Positions 52,957-60,932 of a DNA stretch of 64,000 nucleotides are shown in pieces. The stretch is from NCBI RefSeq assembly GCF_002368095.1, contig NZ_AP018227.1:6092123-6156122 (forward strand), given 5' to 3'. Origin of the DNA: Calothrix parasitica NIES-267 (lineage in GTDB: Bacteria > Cyanobacteriota > Cyanobacteriia > Cyanobacteriales > Nostocaceae). Each line of letters starts with the position of its first letter. Positions within the stretch are counted from its first letter, which is position 1. The notes under the pieces were generated by a model. It made no database searches and was not told the origin of the DNA. It saw nothing but the letters and a program-made list of their open reading frames with translations. Both the position numbers and the translations under genes were made by a program.

Positions 52957-53706
52957 ATGGAAGCGAATAAAAAAATTGCGGTGATAACTGGTAGTCATAA
53001 AGGACTGGGTTTAGCAATCGCTCGTAAACTTGCTTTGAGTGAGAATATCTTGGTGATTATTACTTCTCGCAAAAAATCTGACGGTCAAGCAGCACAGCAA
53101 AAGCTTAAAACTCAAGGGATAGAGGTAGATTTTCACCAATTAGATGTTACCGATACTTCAAGCGTTAATCGATTTATTGAATGGGTAACTTCTACTCGTG
53201 GTGGTGTTGATATTTTGATTAACAATGCTGGGGTTAATCCTTCCCAAGTGTTGGAAGAAGCCAGTATCCTAACAGCAAAGCCAGAAACAATTATGGATAC
53301 ATTTAACACAAATACAATTGGTGCATTAAGGATGTGTCAAGCTGTTATTCCTTTAATGCAGCGGAAAGGATATGGAAGAATCGTTAATGTTTCCACAGAA
53401 ATGGCTTCTTTACAGCAGATTCCCGAAGATTTATATCCTTCGTCCCCATCTTATAGAATCTCTAAGGTGGGATTAAATGCTGTCGCAACTTTGCTAGCAA
53501 AAGAAATAAAAAATATAAATATTCTCATTAATAACTATTCTCCTGGCTGGATGAAAACTGATATCGGTGGAGAAGATGCACCTTTTACAGCTGAGGAAGG
53601 TGCAGAAACAGCGGTGTATCTAGCAACCTTACCCGATGGTGGTTCCCAAGCTGGTTTCTTTGCCGAAATGCGGAAATTTGGCGGTCCTGTTGCTCTTCCC
53701 TGGTAA
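52957..53706 (+). CDS. Short-chain dehydrogenase/reductase
   Basis: 249 aa. Classical SDR: cofactor motif TGSHKGLGLAIA (near 10-21), ITSRKKSDGQAA (Arg/Lys pair suggests NADP(H)), NNAGVN (near 89), and the catalytic Ser (NVSTEM) and YRISK (Tyr and Lys). Similar to carbonyl reductases of the CBR1-like group (SHKGLG instead of NxGIG). Last gene of the five-gene run; the next gene is on the other strand. Confidence 0.9.
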   Translation: MEANKKIAVITGSHKGLGLAIARKLALSENILVIITSRKKSDGQAAQQKLKTQGIEVDFHQLDVTDTSSVNRFIEWVTSTRGGVDILINNAGVNPSQVLEEASILTAKPETIMDTFNTNTIGALRMCQAVIPLMQRKGYGRIVNVSTEMASLQQIPEDLYPSSPSYRISKVGLNAVATLLAKEIKNINILINNYSPGWMKTDIGGEDAPFTAEEGAETAVYLATLPDGGSQAGFFAEMRKFGGPVALPW

Positions 53707-53776
53707 AAATTAATTTCTATTGGATATATGTCAAATTTCAGAAACCCGCTTAATTATTTTCTTTATTGAAAGTCTC

Positions 53777-53965
53777 TTAGGAGTTATTGTCCTGTAAGCG
53801 TTTCTGCTCAATAAACTGCTTTAAATCGTCAGATGAACCAAGTGCAGTGCCGTTTTTTTGAATGCGTAGCACAGCTTCATGTATTGCATCTTTATCATCT
53901 CGGTGAGTAAAAATGTACTGTTTTAACTCTAGCTGCGTCATTGCTTTGTAATTCGGTTTTGTCAT
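53777..53965 (-). CDS. Small conserved cyanobacterial protein, DUF6887-like
   Basis: 62 aa: MTKPNYKAMTQLELKQYIFTHRDDKDAIHEAVLRIQKNG, then a Ser/Asp-rich turn and KQFIEQKRLQDN. The pattern 'MTxxELKxYxxxHRxDxEAF' is that of DUF6887, a family found almost only in cyanobacteria, usually beside DUF6888. Mostly helical and charged. Its ATG overlaps the stop of the upstream partner (ATGA), so the two are translationally coupled. It may be a small regulatory or TA-like pair; no function is known. Confidence 0.7.
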   Translation of the reverse strand: MTKPNYKAMTQLELKQYIFTHRDDKDAIHEAVLRIQKNGTALGSSDDLKQFIEQKRLQDNNS

Positions 53966-54138
53966 AGTATTGTTACCTCACCTTTGTTGTTTATCAAAAC
54001 TTCGAGATCTTCACCAGCTAAAATATAAATGCTTTGAGTTCTTTCATCTATTGTGACCAGATTTACTGCCAAGTACATCGATGTCAGGTTTTGACACATT
54101 TTATATAATTCTATTGCTTGCTCTACTGTTGGCTTCAT
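53962..54138 (-). CDS. Small conserved cyanobacterial protein, DUF6888-like
   Basis: 58 aa, from ATG 54138: MKPTVEQAIELYKMCQNLTSM, YLAVNLVTIDERTQSIYILA, GEDLEVLINNKGEVTIL. The VNLVxxDERxxxIYxLAGEDxEVLI core is that of DUF6888, the regular partner of DUF6887. The stop overlaps the next gene's start by four bases, so order is DUF6888 then DUF6887. Function unknown. Confidence 0.7.
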   Translation of the reverse strand: MKPTVEQAIELYKMCQNLTSMYLAVNLVTIDERTQSIYILAGEDLEVLINNKGEVTIL

Positions 54139-54307
54139 TTATGGATTGCAGACTATTTTTATAACAAAGCGCGATGGCATTCTTCTTACCAAGAGAAACA
54201 TCGCTATTAATATGATTGAATCATAAACTATAACGTTACACTTTATATACATTTAATTCTAACGCGATAATTTGGAACAATATGGTAGTAGAATCACAAG
54301 AATATTG

Positions 54308-54535
54308 ATGAAGGTAAAAAAAGTATTAGAAATAGAAGTTCCCGGACTAGGTTCGCGGATTCAACAAGCACGAGAAGCTGATAGTCGTTCGCTGGCTGAA
54401 ATTTGTCGTCAAGTTGGAATGACGACAATGAACTGGTACAGAATTGAAGCGGAAGAAAATAAAGCTTTACCTATTGAAACCCTCCGAAGAATAGAGGAAG
54501 TACTAGGTGTCAATTTCGGTATAAGACTCGATTGA
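54308..54535 (+). CDS. Small XRE-type helix-turn-helix protein
   Basis: 75 aa from ATG 54308 (MKVKKVLEIEVPGLGSRIQQARE), preferred over an in-frame TTG at 54272. HTH: LAEICRQVGMTTMNWYRIEAEENKALPIETLRRIEEVLGVNFG. The layout (short beta start, then one XRE HTH) is common for cyanobacterial small regulators and antitoxins. It stands alone between the DUF6888/6887 pair and aroC, which runs the same way 157 bp later. Target unknown. Confidence 0.8.
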   Translation: MKVKKVLEIEVPGLGSRIQQAREADSRSLAEICRQVGMTTMNWYRIEAEENKALPIETLRRIEEVLGVNFGIRLD

Positions 54536-54692
54536 TTCAATCACCGAAAAAATCTGCATAAATACCAAAAGCATACCCCTAGCAATAGTCAAAGCAAAAA
54601 TATATTCTGGTTATGTGTGTATTTTTATCTAAAACAGCACATAGAATCAAATACGTACATTTAGCAAACGATTAAATCTCCGCAACATCATC

Positions 54693-55781
54693 ATGGGTAA
54701 CACTTTTGGTCATTTATTTCGAGTTACTACTTTCGGGGAATCCCACGGTGGTGGTGTGGGAGTGATAATTGATGGTTGTCCCCCACAACTAGAAATTTCT
54801 GCTGAGGAAATTCAAGTAGAGTTGGATAGAAGACGACCCGGACAAAGTAAAATTACTACACCTCGTAAAGAAGCCGATAAATGTGAAATTCTTTCTGGTG
54901 TGTTTCAGGGACAAACTTTAGGTACACCGATATCAATTCTGGTCAAGAATAAAGATACTCGTCCCCAGGATTACAGCGAGATGGTGCAAATGTACCGTCC
55001 TTCCCACGCTGACGCTACTTATGATGCTAAATACGGGATTCGTAACTATCAAGGTGGTGGTCGCTCCTCTGCGAGAGAGACAATTGGGAGAGTCGCTGCT
55101 GGTGCGATCGCCAAAAAAATTCTCCATCAAGTAGCAGGTATTGAAATCATCGGTTACGTCAAGCGTATCAAGGATTTGGAAGGTCAAGTAGATGCAGAAA
55201 AAGTTACTTTAGAACAAGTTGAAAGCAATATCGTCCGCTGTCCCGATAGCGAATGTGCCGAGCGGATGATTGAATTAATCGAGCAAGTTGGTAGAGATGG
55301 TAATTCCATCGGTGGGGTAGTGGAATGTGTCGCTCGCAAAGTTCCTAAAGGATTGGGAGAACCAGTTTTTGATAAATTGGAAGCCGATATTGCAAAAGGT
55401 GTAATGTCTCTTCCTGCAAGTAAAGGTTTTGAAATTGGTTCTGGTTTTGCAGGTACTTTGCTAACCGGAATCGAGCATAACGATGAATTTTATACCGATG
55501 ATGAAGGCAATATTCGTACCGTCACCAATCGTTCCGGTGGAATTCAAGGGGGAATATCCAACGGTGAAAACATTATTATTCGTGTAGCATTCAAGCCCAC
55601 GGCAACAATTAGAAAAGAACAGAATACAGTGACTAAAACCGGTGAAGCAGGAGTATTAGCAGCAAAAGGAAGACATGACCCCTGCGTATTACCACGTGCA
55701 GTTCCAATGGTGGAATCAATGGTGGCTTTGGTATTATGCGACCATTTATTGAGATTTCAAGGACAGTGTAAAGTTTTGTAA
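54693..55781 (+). CDS. aroC: Chorismate synthase
   Basis: 362 aa. AroC makes chorismate from EPSP, the last step of the shikimate pathway, with reduced FMN. Signatures: [23 protein letters not shown] (near 8-30), [18 protein letters not shown] (near 122-140) and [17 protein letters not shown]-like [18 protein letters not shown] near 330. Catalytic His residues (in ESHG and GRHDP) are present. Full length. The next gene converges. It is not in an aro operon, as is normal in cyanobacteria. Confidence 0.97.
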   Translation: MGNTFGHLFRVTTFGESHGGGVGVIIDGCPPQLEISAEEIQVELDRRRPGQSKITTPRKEADKCEILSGVFQGQTLGTPISILVKNKDTRPQDYSEMVQMYRPSHADATYDAKYGIRNYQGGGRSSARETIGRVAAGAIAKKILHQVAGIEIIGYVKRIKDLEGQVDAEKVTLEQVESNIVRCPDSECAERMIELIEQVGRDGNSIGGVVECVARKVPKGLGEPVFDKLEADIAKGVMSLPASKGFEIGSGFAGTLLTGIEHNDEFYTDDEGNIRTVTNRSGGIQGGISNGENIIIRVAFKPTATIRKEQNTVTKTGEAGVLAAKGRHDPCVLPRAVPMVESMVALVLCDHLLRFQGQCKVL

Positions 55782-55798
55782 ATGGTGTAGAAATGTAG

Positions 55799-55819
55799 AG
55801 ACGTAGCACTGCTACGTCT
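55799..55819 (+). terminator. Short perfect hairpin after aroC (AGACGTAG...CTACGTCT)
   Basis: AGACGTAG-CACTG-CTACGTCT, 8 bp stem and 5-base loop, 17 bp after the aroC stop, followed by TCCAAAA and no clear U-run. Possible terminator or a REP copy. Confidence 0.45.
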
Positions 55820-55932
55820 TCCAAAAATATGAAAAAAATCAACTAATTATAATTAATCAACCCTTCTTTTCCGCTTACCGACTTTAGTTATTGTCTTAAA
55901 AGATATTGTTAAAGAAAACGATAAATCGCTTA

Positions 55933-57018
55933 CTACGAACAAAGAATCTCTTCTTTAATTTCTTCCGGTGTTTTTCCTTTAGTATAAATAACCTGTTTTG
56001 CTAGCTTCTGATTTGAAGGATGAGTGATAAAAAAACGATTTATTTCTACACTATTTATCGTAAGCTTATTTCGCTGTTTCAAAATTTCAACCGACTCATC
56101 TAAATCTGGCGAAGGTAACAATAATACAACATTTTTATAGGGAGAAAGTAATTCCCTAGCGCGAGTAAATTCACCATCATCTTCATATACAGAATTTCCT
56201 GCTCCAAAATCAATTACACAATTACTATATTCTGAAAGTAGACGTTCGAGAGAATAGATTAGAAATCGTTTCCAATAGCGATATACTCCAGCAAAACCTT
56301 TTTGTTCACGTATTTGTTTCTGTGTGTCGGCATCCCAACCAATTTCTTTATAATATTCCCATCTAATTTCATCCATAGAAACTTGTGGAAGATTTAGCTT
56401 CTGCGATAGTAGCTTGCCAATTGTACTTTTACCCGTACCTTCCGGGCCAATCAAAATAATATCAGAATCACTGGGATTAACTTTGCTTAAAACATCTTCA
56501 CAGGTTTGTTCTGGTGTTTTATCTTTTGTGTAAACGACATAATTAGCTAAGTCGTGATTGGAATGATATCTAACAAAATGCTCGTTTATTGGCATTCCAT
56601 TAACTATAGCAGTATTACTTTCTTCAATTACTCGTAATGACTCTTCTATATCTGAAGAATACAAAAGCAAAATAACATGAGTTAATGGCTGTAAAATTCG
56701 CTCAATCTTTTCTAGAAGCTGGTCATTATCATATACCGATTCTTCCGGAGCAAATTCGATTACAGATTCTTGATGCTCGGACACAACTTTTTCAATAGCA
56801 TAAGCATTAAATGGTTGTATGTAACGATAAAAACCATCAGCACCGTTTTCTTCCCAAGCTTGTTCTTGTTGTGTTTTACTAAAACCTATTTTTAGATAAT
56901 ATTGCTCGCTAATATCTGCTAGAGAAATAAAAGGTAAATCTAATTGTTCGGCTATTAATTTACCTACAGATGTCTTATATGTATTAGAAGAACCAATAAG
57001 TACGATTGGTAATTTCAT
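55933..57018 (-). CDS. Tandem P-loop kinase-like protein (two shikimate-kinase-like domains, first degenerate)
   Basis: 361 aa made of two homologous halves. Domain 1 (1-180) and domain 2 (186-361) share ISLADISEQYYLKIGF / VSMDEIRWEYYKEIGW, GADGFYRYIQPF / GFAGVYRYWKRF, VIEFAPEESVYDND / VIDFGAGNSVYEDD, LLLYSSDIEESLRVIEESN / LLLPSPDLDESVEILKQRN and YTKDKTPEQ / YTKGKTPEEI. The second P-loop is intact (GPEGTGKST), the first is altered (GSSNTYKTS: the loop Gly before Lys is Tyr), so it probably does not bind ATP in the usual way. The fold is like shikimate kinase, but key shikimate-binding residues are not clear. Adjacent to aroC, which may be chance. Confidence 0.75.
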   Translation of the reverse strand: MKLPIVLIGSSNTYKTSVGKLIAEQLDLPFISLADISEQYYLKIGFSKTQQEQAWEENGADGFYRYIQPFNAYAIEKVVSEHQESVIEFAPEESVYDNDQLLEKIERILQPLTHVILLLYSSDIEESLRVIEESNTAIVNGMPINEHFVRYHSNHDLANYVVYTKDKTPEQTCEDVLSKVNPSDSDIILIGPEGTGKSTIGKLLSQKLNLPQVSMDEIRWEYYKEIGWDADTQKQIREQKGFAGVYRYWKRFLIYSLERLLSEYSNCVIDFGAGNSVYEDDGEFTRARELLSPYKNVVLLLPSPDLDESVEILKQRNKLTINSVEINRFFITHPSNQKLAKQVIYTKGKTPEEIKEEILCS

Positions 57019-57098
57019 TACTTAAATTCCTTTTAATAACATACGAAAATTATTGATAATATTTGATAATAAATCAAATATTGTATCAAAGTAGCATT

Positions 57099-57479
57099 AT
57101 GAATAATAACTTACCAAAACTAAAAAATCTTAGCCCCCTAATTCCTGCTGGTAAAAATGTCGAAACAGCTATCGAATTTTACGAAAAACTGGGTTTTACA
57201 ACAACTCATACAGAAGGAAAACCGCTAAAGATGGCAATTGTGGAACGAGATGAGATACAAATTTTTCTAGTTCAAAATGACTATCAGCATCTTGCTGAGG
57301 AAATATCCTTGAGGATTCGGGTTGAAGGTATTGAACAGCTTTATGAAGAATTTTTAGCCAAGGGAGACGATATAATTCATCCCAATGGCAAATTAGAAGC
57401 CAAACCTTGGGGTTGTAAAGAATTTGTAGTTTTAGATAAAGCAGGTGTTTGTATTACGTTCTATGATTTTGTGAAATAA
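57099..57479 (+). CDS. VOC (glyoxalase/bleomycin-resistance) family protein
   Basis: 126 aa from ATG 57099; an in-frame start at 57063 would add twelve residues of poor coding type. Two beta-alpha-beta-beta-beta units: LSPLIPAGKNVETAIEFYEKLGFTTTHTEGKPLKMAIVERDEIQIFLV and LRIRVEGIEQLYEEFLAKG...KPWGCKEFVVLDKAGVCITFYDF. This is the bleomycin-resistance-like branch, which usually binds ligands as a dimer without metal. Function open. Divergent from the tandem kinase gene. Confidence 0.85.
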   Translation: MNNNLPKLKNLSPLIPAGKNVETAIEFYEKLGFTTTHTEGKPLKMAIVERDEIQIFLVQNDYQHLAEEISLRIRVEGIEQLYEEFLAKGDDIIHPNGKLEAKPWGCKEFVVLDKAGVCITFYDFVK

Positions 57480-57544
57480 TTGTAAATTGGATTTCGTTCC
57501 TTAACCTAACACTTTAATTAGTTTCCAAGGTGTTAATTACGGAT

Positions 57545-57608
57545 GGTGCGTTACGGCATTTTCAACATGTTAGTTTATGCTTCACAATACTAAAGCCGTA
57601 ATGCACCC
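57545..57608. repeat. GGTGCGTTACGGC...GCCGTAATGCACC palindromic repeat, copy 3
   Basis: Inverted ends of about 13 bp (GGTGCGTTACGGC and GCCGTAATGCACC), same family as 29976-30040 and 41677-41745. It lies in the 57480-57838 gap. Confidence 0.75.
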
Positions 57609-57698
57609 TACTTTCATATTTATTTTCTAGATTATTCAACCCACGCAGGTGGGTTTTGCTTGTGTAGACGCGGTTTCAACCGCTGGATAACTCAATCC

Positions 57699-57758
57699 AA
57701 AATCCGTCTTGGAAAGTTTTGGGGACGGAAACCGACACCCCAAACTTTCCGCAAAATC
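57699..57758. repeat. Palindromic dispersed repeat, copy B
   Basis: Nearly the exact reverse complement of copy A at 24723-24782, differing at only a few bases in the loop region (GACGGAAACC versus the other copy's reading). Also flanked by AAAATCCAAAATC strings. Confidence 0.9.
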
Positions 57759-57838
57759 TAAAATCCAAAATCGATACACCCGATACATTTATCCACTAAC
57801 ATAAAGAATTGTATTGCACACTACCTTCAAAACAACCA

Positions 57839-58108
57839 ATGCTAATTGTAGGATTGCTCGCTGCAACTTTAACTACTACTGCTTTTCTACCGCAGATGAT
57901 AAAAACCTGGCAAACTAAGTCAGCGAATGATGTTTCTTACGCGATGTTAATTACGTTTATTAGCGGTGTTTGTTTGTGGTTGATATACGGAATTATGGCT
58001 GGGGATATTCCGGTTATTTTGGCTAATGCTTTCACTTTAGTTTTTAACCTAGTAATTCTATATCTTAAAATTAAATATGGTAAAACACCTCAAACAAAAC
58101 GCTTGTGA
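57839..58108 (+). CDS. SemiSWEET family sugar transporter
   Basis: 89 aa from ATG 57839 (MLIVGLLAATLTTTAFLPQM); an upstream TTG at 57809 is less likely. Three membrane helices (1-22, 35-55, 62-82) with PQ-loop motif LPQMIKTWQTKSANDVSYAM, typical of SemiSWEET, which works as a homodimer to move small sugars passively. Its stop (TGA, 58106-58108) overlaps the GTG start of the radical SAM gene by four bases (GTGA), so the two are translationally coupled. Confidence 0.88.
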   Translation: MLIVGLLAATLTTTAFLPQMIKTWQTKSANDVSYAMLITFISGVCLWLIYGIMAGDIPVILANAFTLVFNLVILYLKIKYGKTPQTKRL

Positions 58109-59733
58109 CATCCGATTTATTTGCTAAGGAACGTCTTTTATTTACTCCTGTAACTCCCGATATCGACGCTATTCCCGTTATCTTTGCTTTTCCCAATGAA
58201 TACACTGTAGGAATCACTAGCTTGGGTTATCAGGTTGTGTGGGCAACTTTGGCTACACGTGCGGATTTACAGGTGAGTCGCTTGTTTACCGATATCAGCG
58301 AAACTCTGCCCCGAAACCCGGAGATATTGGGTTTTTCGATGTCGTGGGAGTTGGATTATGTCAATATTCTAAATTTGTTGGAATCTTTGGGTATTCCGAT
58401 TAAATCAGATTTACGCCAAGATAATCATCCCATCGTTTTTGGTGGTGGCCCGGTTTTAACAGCTAATCCCGAACCTTATGCTGATTTTTTCGATGTGGTT
58501 TTGTTGGGAGATGGCGAAAATCTGTTAAATGATTTTGTTAATACTTATAAAGAAGTTAGAAACGCAGATAGAGAAACTCAATTAAAAGCACTTGCACAAG
58601 TACCGGGAATTTACGTTCCTAGTTTGTATGAAGTTGAGTATAAATATGACGATGGTGAGATAAAATCTATCAAACCAATTTCATCAGATATTCCCGCACA
58701 AATACAAAAACAAACCTATCGCGGAAACACTTTATCAGCATCAACGGTAGTAACTGAAAAAGCCGCTTGGGAAAACATTTTTATGGTAGAAGTAGTGAGA
58801 AGCTGTCCGGAAATGTGCCGTTTTTGTTTGGCTAGCTACCTAACTTTACCTTTTAGAACAGCAAGTTTAAATGATTCATTAGTTCCCGCAATTGAAAAAG
58901 GTTTAAAAGTAACAAATCGTCTGGGATTATTAGGAGCTTCGGTAACGCAACATCCCGAATTTGAAACTTTATTAGAATATATTAATCAGCCAAAATACGA
59001 AGATGTTCGTTTGAGTATTGCTTCGGTGAGAACCAACACGGTAACAGAAGAACTAGCGAAAACTTTGGCTCAGAGAGGAACTAAATCCTTGACAATTGCC
59101 GTGGAAAGTGGTTCTGAAAAAGTTAGAAAGATAATTAATAAAAAGCTCGAACAAGAAGATATTATCAAAGCCGGAGAAAATGCTAAAAAAGGCGGATTGA
59201 AAGGTTTGAAACTTTATGGAATGGTAGGAATTCCGGGAGAGACATCAGAGGATTTAGATGAAACTGTAAAGATGATGCAGAATCTTAAAAAAGCTGCTCC
59301 GGGAATACGGTTTACCTTGGGATGCAGTACTTTCGTACCGAAAGCCCATACACCTTTTCAATGGTTTGGAGTGAATAAAGAAGCAGAAAAACGATTGAAA
59401 TTTTTGCAGAAAAAATTAAAGCCTCAAGGAATAGATTTTCGTCCGGAAAGCTACAACTGGTCGATTATTCAAACTTTGTTGTCAAGGGGAGATAGAAGAT
59501 TATCCCGACTTTTAGAACTGACCCGCAACTTTGGTGATTCATTAGGTAGCTACAAACGTGCTTTCAAAGAATTAAAAGGACAAATTCCCCCATTAGACTT
59601 TTACGTTTACCAAAATTGGTCAACCGAGCAAATATTACCTTGGAATCACTTGCAAGGGCCGCTACCACAGTCTACACTGCAAAAGCATCTGAATGAAGCA
59701 GTTGACAGTCATCAGTTAACAGTTAACAGTTAG
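58105..59733 (+). CDS. B12-binding-domain radical SAM protein
   Basis: 542 aa, GTG start overlapping the SemiSWEET stop. N-terminal B12-like domain (about 25-150: VGITSLGYQVVWATLATR, LGFSMSWELDYVNILNLLE, IVFGGGPVLTANPEPYADFFDVVLLGDGE), then the radical SAM core with the [4Fe-4S] motif CPEMCRFC (near 235) and GETSEDLDETV. The DNIHTSQ-type cobalamin motif is not obvious, so B12 binding is unproved. Similar genes are widely kept in cyanobacteria. The last residues (VDSHQLTVNS) come from a CAGTTAACAGTTAACAG repeat, so the native end probably lies about ten residues earlier. Substrate unknown. Confidence 0.87.
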   Translation: MTSDLFAKERLLFTPVTPDIDAIPVIFAFPNEYTVGITSLGYQVVWATLATRADLQVSRLFTDISETLPRNPEILGFSMSWELDYVNILNLLESLGIPIKSDLRQDNHPIVFGGGPVLTANPEPYADFFDVVLLGDGENLLNDFVNTYKEVRNADRETQLKALAQVPGIYVPSLYEVEYKYDDGEIKSIKPISSDIPAQIQKQTYRGNTLSASTVVTEKAAWENIFMVEVVRSCPEMCRFCLASYLTLPFRTASLNDSLVPAIEKGLKVTNRLGLLGASVTQHPEFETLLEYINQPKYEDVRLSIASVRTNTVTEELAKTLAQRGTKSLTIAVESGSEKVRKIINKKLEQEDIIKAGENAKKGGLKGLKLYGMVGIPGETSEDLDETVKMMQNLKKAAPGIRFTLGCSTFVPKAHTPFQWFGVNKEAEKRLKFLQKKLKPQGIDFRPESYNWSIIQTLLSRGDRRLSRLLELTRNFGDSLGSYKRAFKELKGQIPPLDFYVYQNWSTEQILPWNHLQGPLPQSTLQKHLNEAVDSHQLTVNS

Positions 59734-59838
59734 GGCATTGGGCATTGGGCATGGTAAATAAATAAGAGTTAGAAGTTATGGATTTTTCAATTTAACCTTT
59801 AACTTCTAACCTCTAACCTTTAACCTTTAACTTTTAAT
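59731..59838. repeat. GGGCATTGGGCAT repeat and heptamer TTTAACC-type STRR
   Basis: Two to three copies of GGGCATT(GG) (59731-59752) are followed by six imperfect copies of the heptamer AACCTTT/TTAACTTCT (59790-59838). The first also occurs inside cobN (17157-17202), the second at 6357-6394. Confidence 0.75.
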
Positions 59839-59839
59839 T

Positions 59840-60028
59840 ATGCAAAACACAGCAGAATATCACTGCGCTTATTGTGGTGAGCCGAGTTTAACTTTTATTG
59901 ATATCAGCCAAGGTTTTCAACAGTCTTATGTAGAAGATTGTCAAGTATGTTGTCGTCCCAACATTTTATATATACGGATTGATGAAGATACACTCGATAT
60001 TGAAATTGATACAGACTATGAGGAGTAA
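59840..60028 (+). CDS. CPXCG-type small cysteine-rich protein
   Basis: 62 aa. Two zinc-knuckle-like pairs, YHCAYCGE (CxxC) and DCQVCCRPN (CxxC), about 25 residues apart: the CPXCG motif family (here CAYCG). The C-terminus is acidic (IRIDEDTLDIEIDTDYEE). Probably binds one Zn2+; role unknown. Its ATG directly follows a TTTAATT-type repeat, and it lies 111 bp after the radical SAM gene. Confidence 0.88.
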   Translation: MQNTAEYHCAYCGEPSLTFIDISQGFQQSYVEDCQVCCRPNILYIRIDEDTLDIEIDTDYEE

Positions 60029-60084
60029 ATAACTGATAATTATTAATGGCTCGTACCTGACCTGTGAAAATTTTTAACTGAAAA

Positions 60085-60528
60085 ATGTTAGATTTTAAGC
60101 ACTCTTCAATTATTAACGCACCTGTAGAAGTTGTTTGGAAGTTTCACCAAAGACCTGATGTTGTTAAACTTTTAATTCCCCCTTGGCAGTCAATACAAGC
60201 AATTCGTCGGGAGGGAGGATTTGGTATTGGTGCTAAAACGGAATTTCGCTTGTTTTTGGGACTGTTATCTATCACTTGGGTAGCGTGTCATACACAAAGT
60301 GAAGAGTATCGTTTTTTTATTGAAGAACAAATATCTGGACCTTTTGAATTTTGGCGACATCAGCATAATTTTGAATCGGAAAATGGTAAAACTCGATTGA
60401 CTGATGAAATTACTTGTTCTTTACCCGGTGGTGAATCGGTCGATTTTATGAGTGGTTGGTTAGTTAAGTCGCAATTAGACGGAATGTTTCGCTATCGTCA
60501 CCAAGTTACGAAACGAGAGTGCGAATGA
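60085..60528 (+). CDS. SRPBCC (START-like) ligand-binding protein
   Basis: 147 aa. FKHSSIINAPVEVVWKFHQRPDVVKLLIPPW (near 4-35) and the C-terminal helix VKSQLDGMFRYRHQVTK are standard for the SRPBCC fold, with GGFGIGAKTEFRLFLGLLSITW between. Many cyanobacteria carry this next to cell-division or NAD-epimerase genes (the YfcH group), where it occurs as a fused partner; here it stands alone. Ligand unknown. Confidence 0.85.
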   Translation: MLDFKHSSIINAPVEVVWKFHQRPDVVKLLIPPWQSIQAIRREGGFGIGAKTEFRLFLGLLSITWVACHTQSEEYRFFIEEQISGPFEFWRHQHNFESENGKTRLTDEITCSLPGGESVDFMSGWLVKSQLDGMFRYRHQVTKRECE

Positions 60529-60932
60529 ATTACAGAATATAAATTGCAAATTATGAAAATAGATTAAATAGATTTAAACTTACTGTTTTCCTAGAAACCA
60601 GCTTTAACCATGTAAATATTTAAATACAGCATTTCTCATCCGGGAACAAAAGCCCGGTATTTATTGCGCTTAGCTCGGCGAATCACAACAAGTTTATCAA
60701 AGTTATTCTTTTAATAAAGAAAATATGAAAATACTTGTGAGATAGTTGTACTTAATTATTTTACATATCATAATAATTGTAGTTTTTCATCAGCAACAAC
60801 ACCGATTTTCAACGCCATAAACAATTATATTATGGCGCTGATTTTCCTGTTCATTGTTTTTTGCGAACGAAGAGGGAAAAGAGAAACTCACAACATATGA
60901 ATGTAAGTATTATTTATAAGTATTAATTAAAT
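60529..60932. other. Intergenic region with two hairpins
   Basis: CCGGG-8-CCCGG at 60640-60657, and CGCCATAA-9-TTATGGCG at 60813-60837 (8-bp perfect). The first may end transcription of the SRPBCC gene. The second is about 95 bp before the next start, in its likely promoter region. Otherwise AT-rich and without a gene. Confidence 0.5.

Noticed and set aside
55933-57018. Shikimate kinase AroK on the basis of the aroC neighbour
   Set aside because: The protein has two domains, one without a normal P-loop, and shikimate-binding residues are not evident; AroK is about 170-190 aa.
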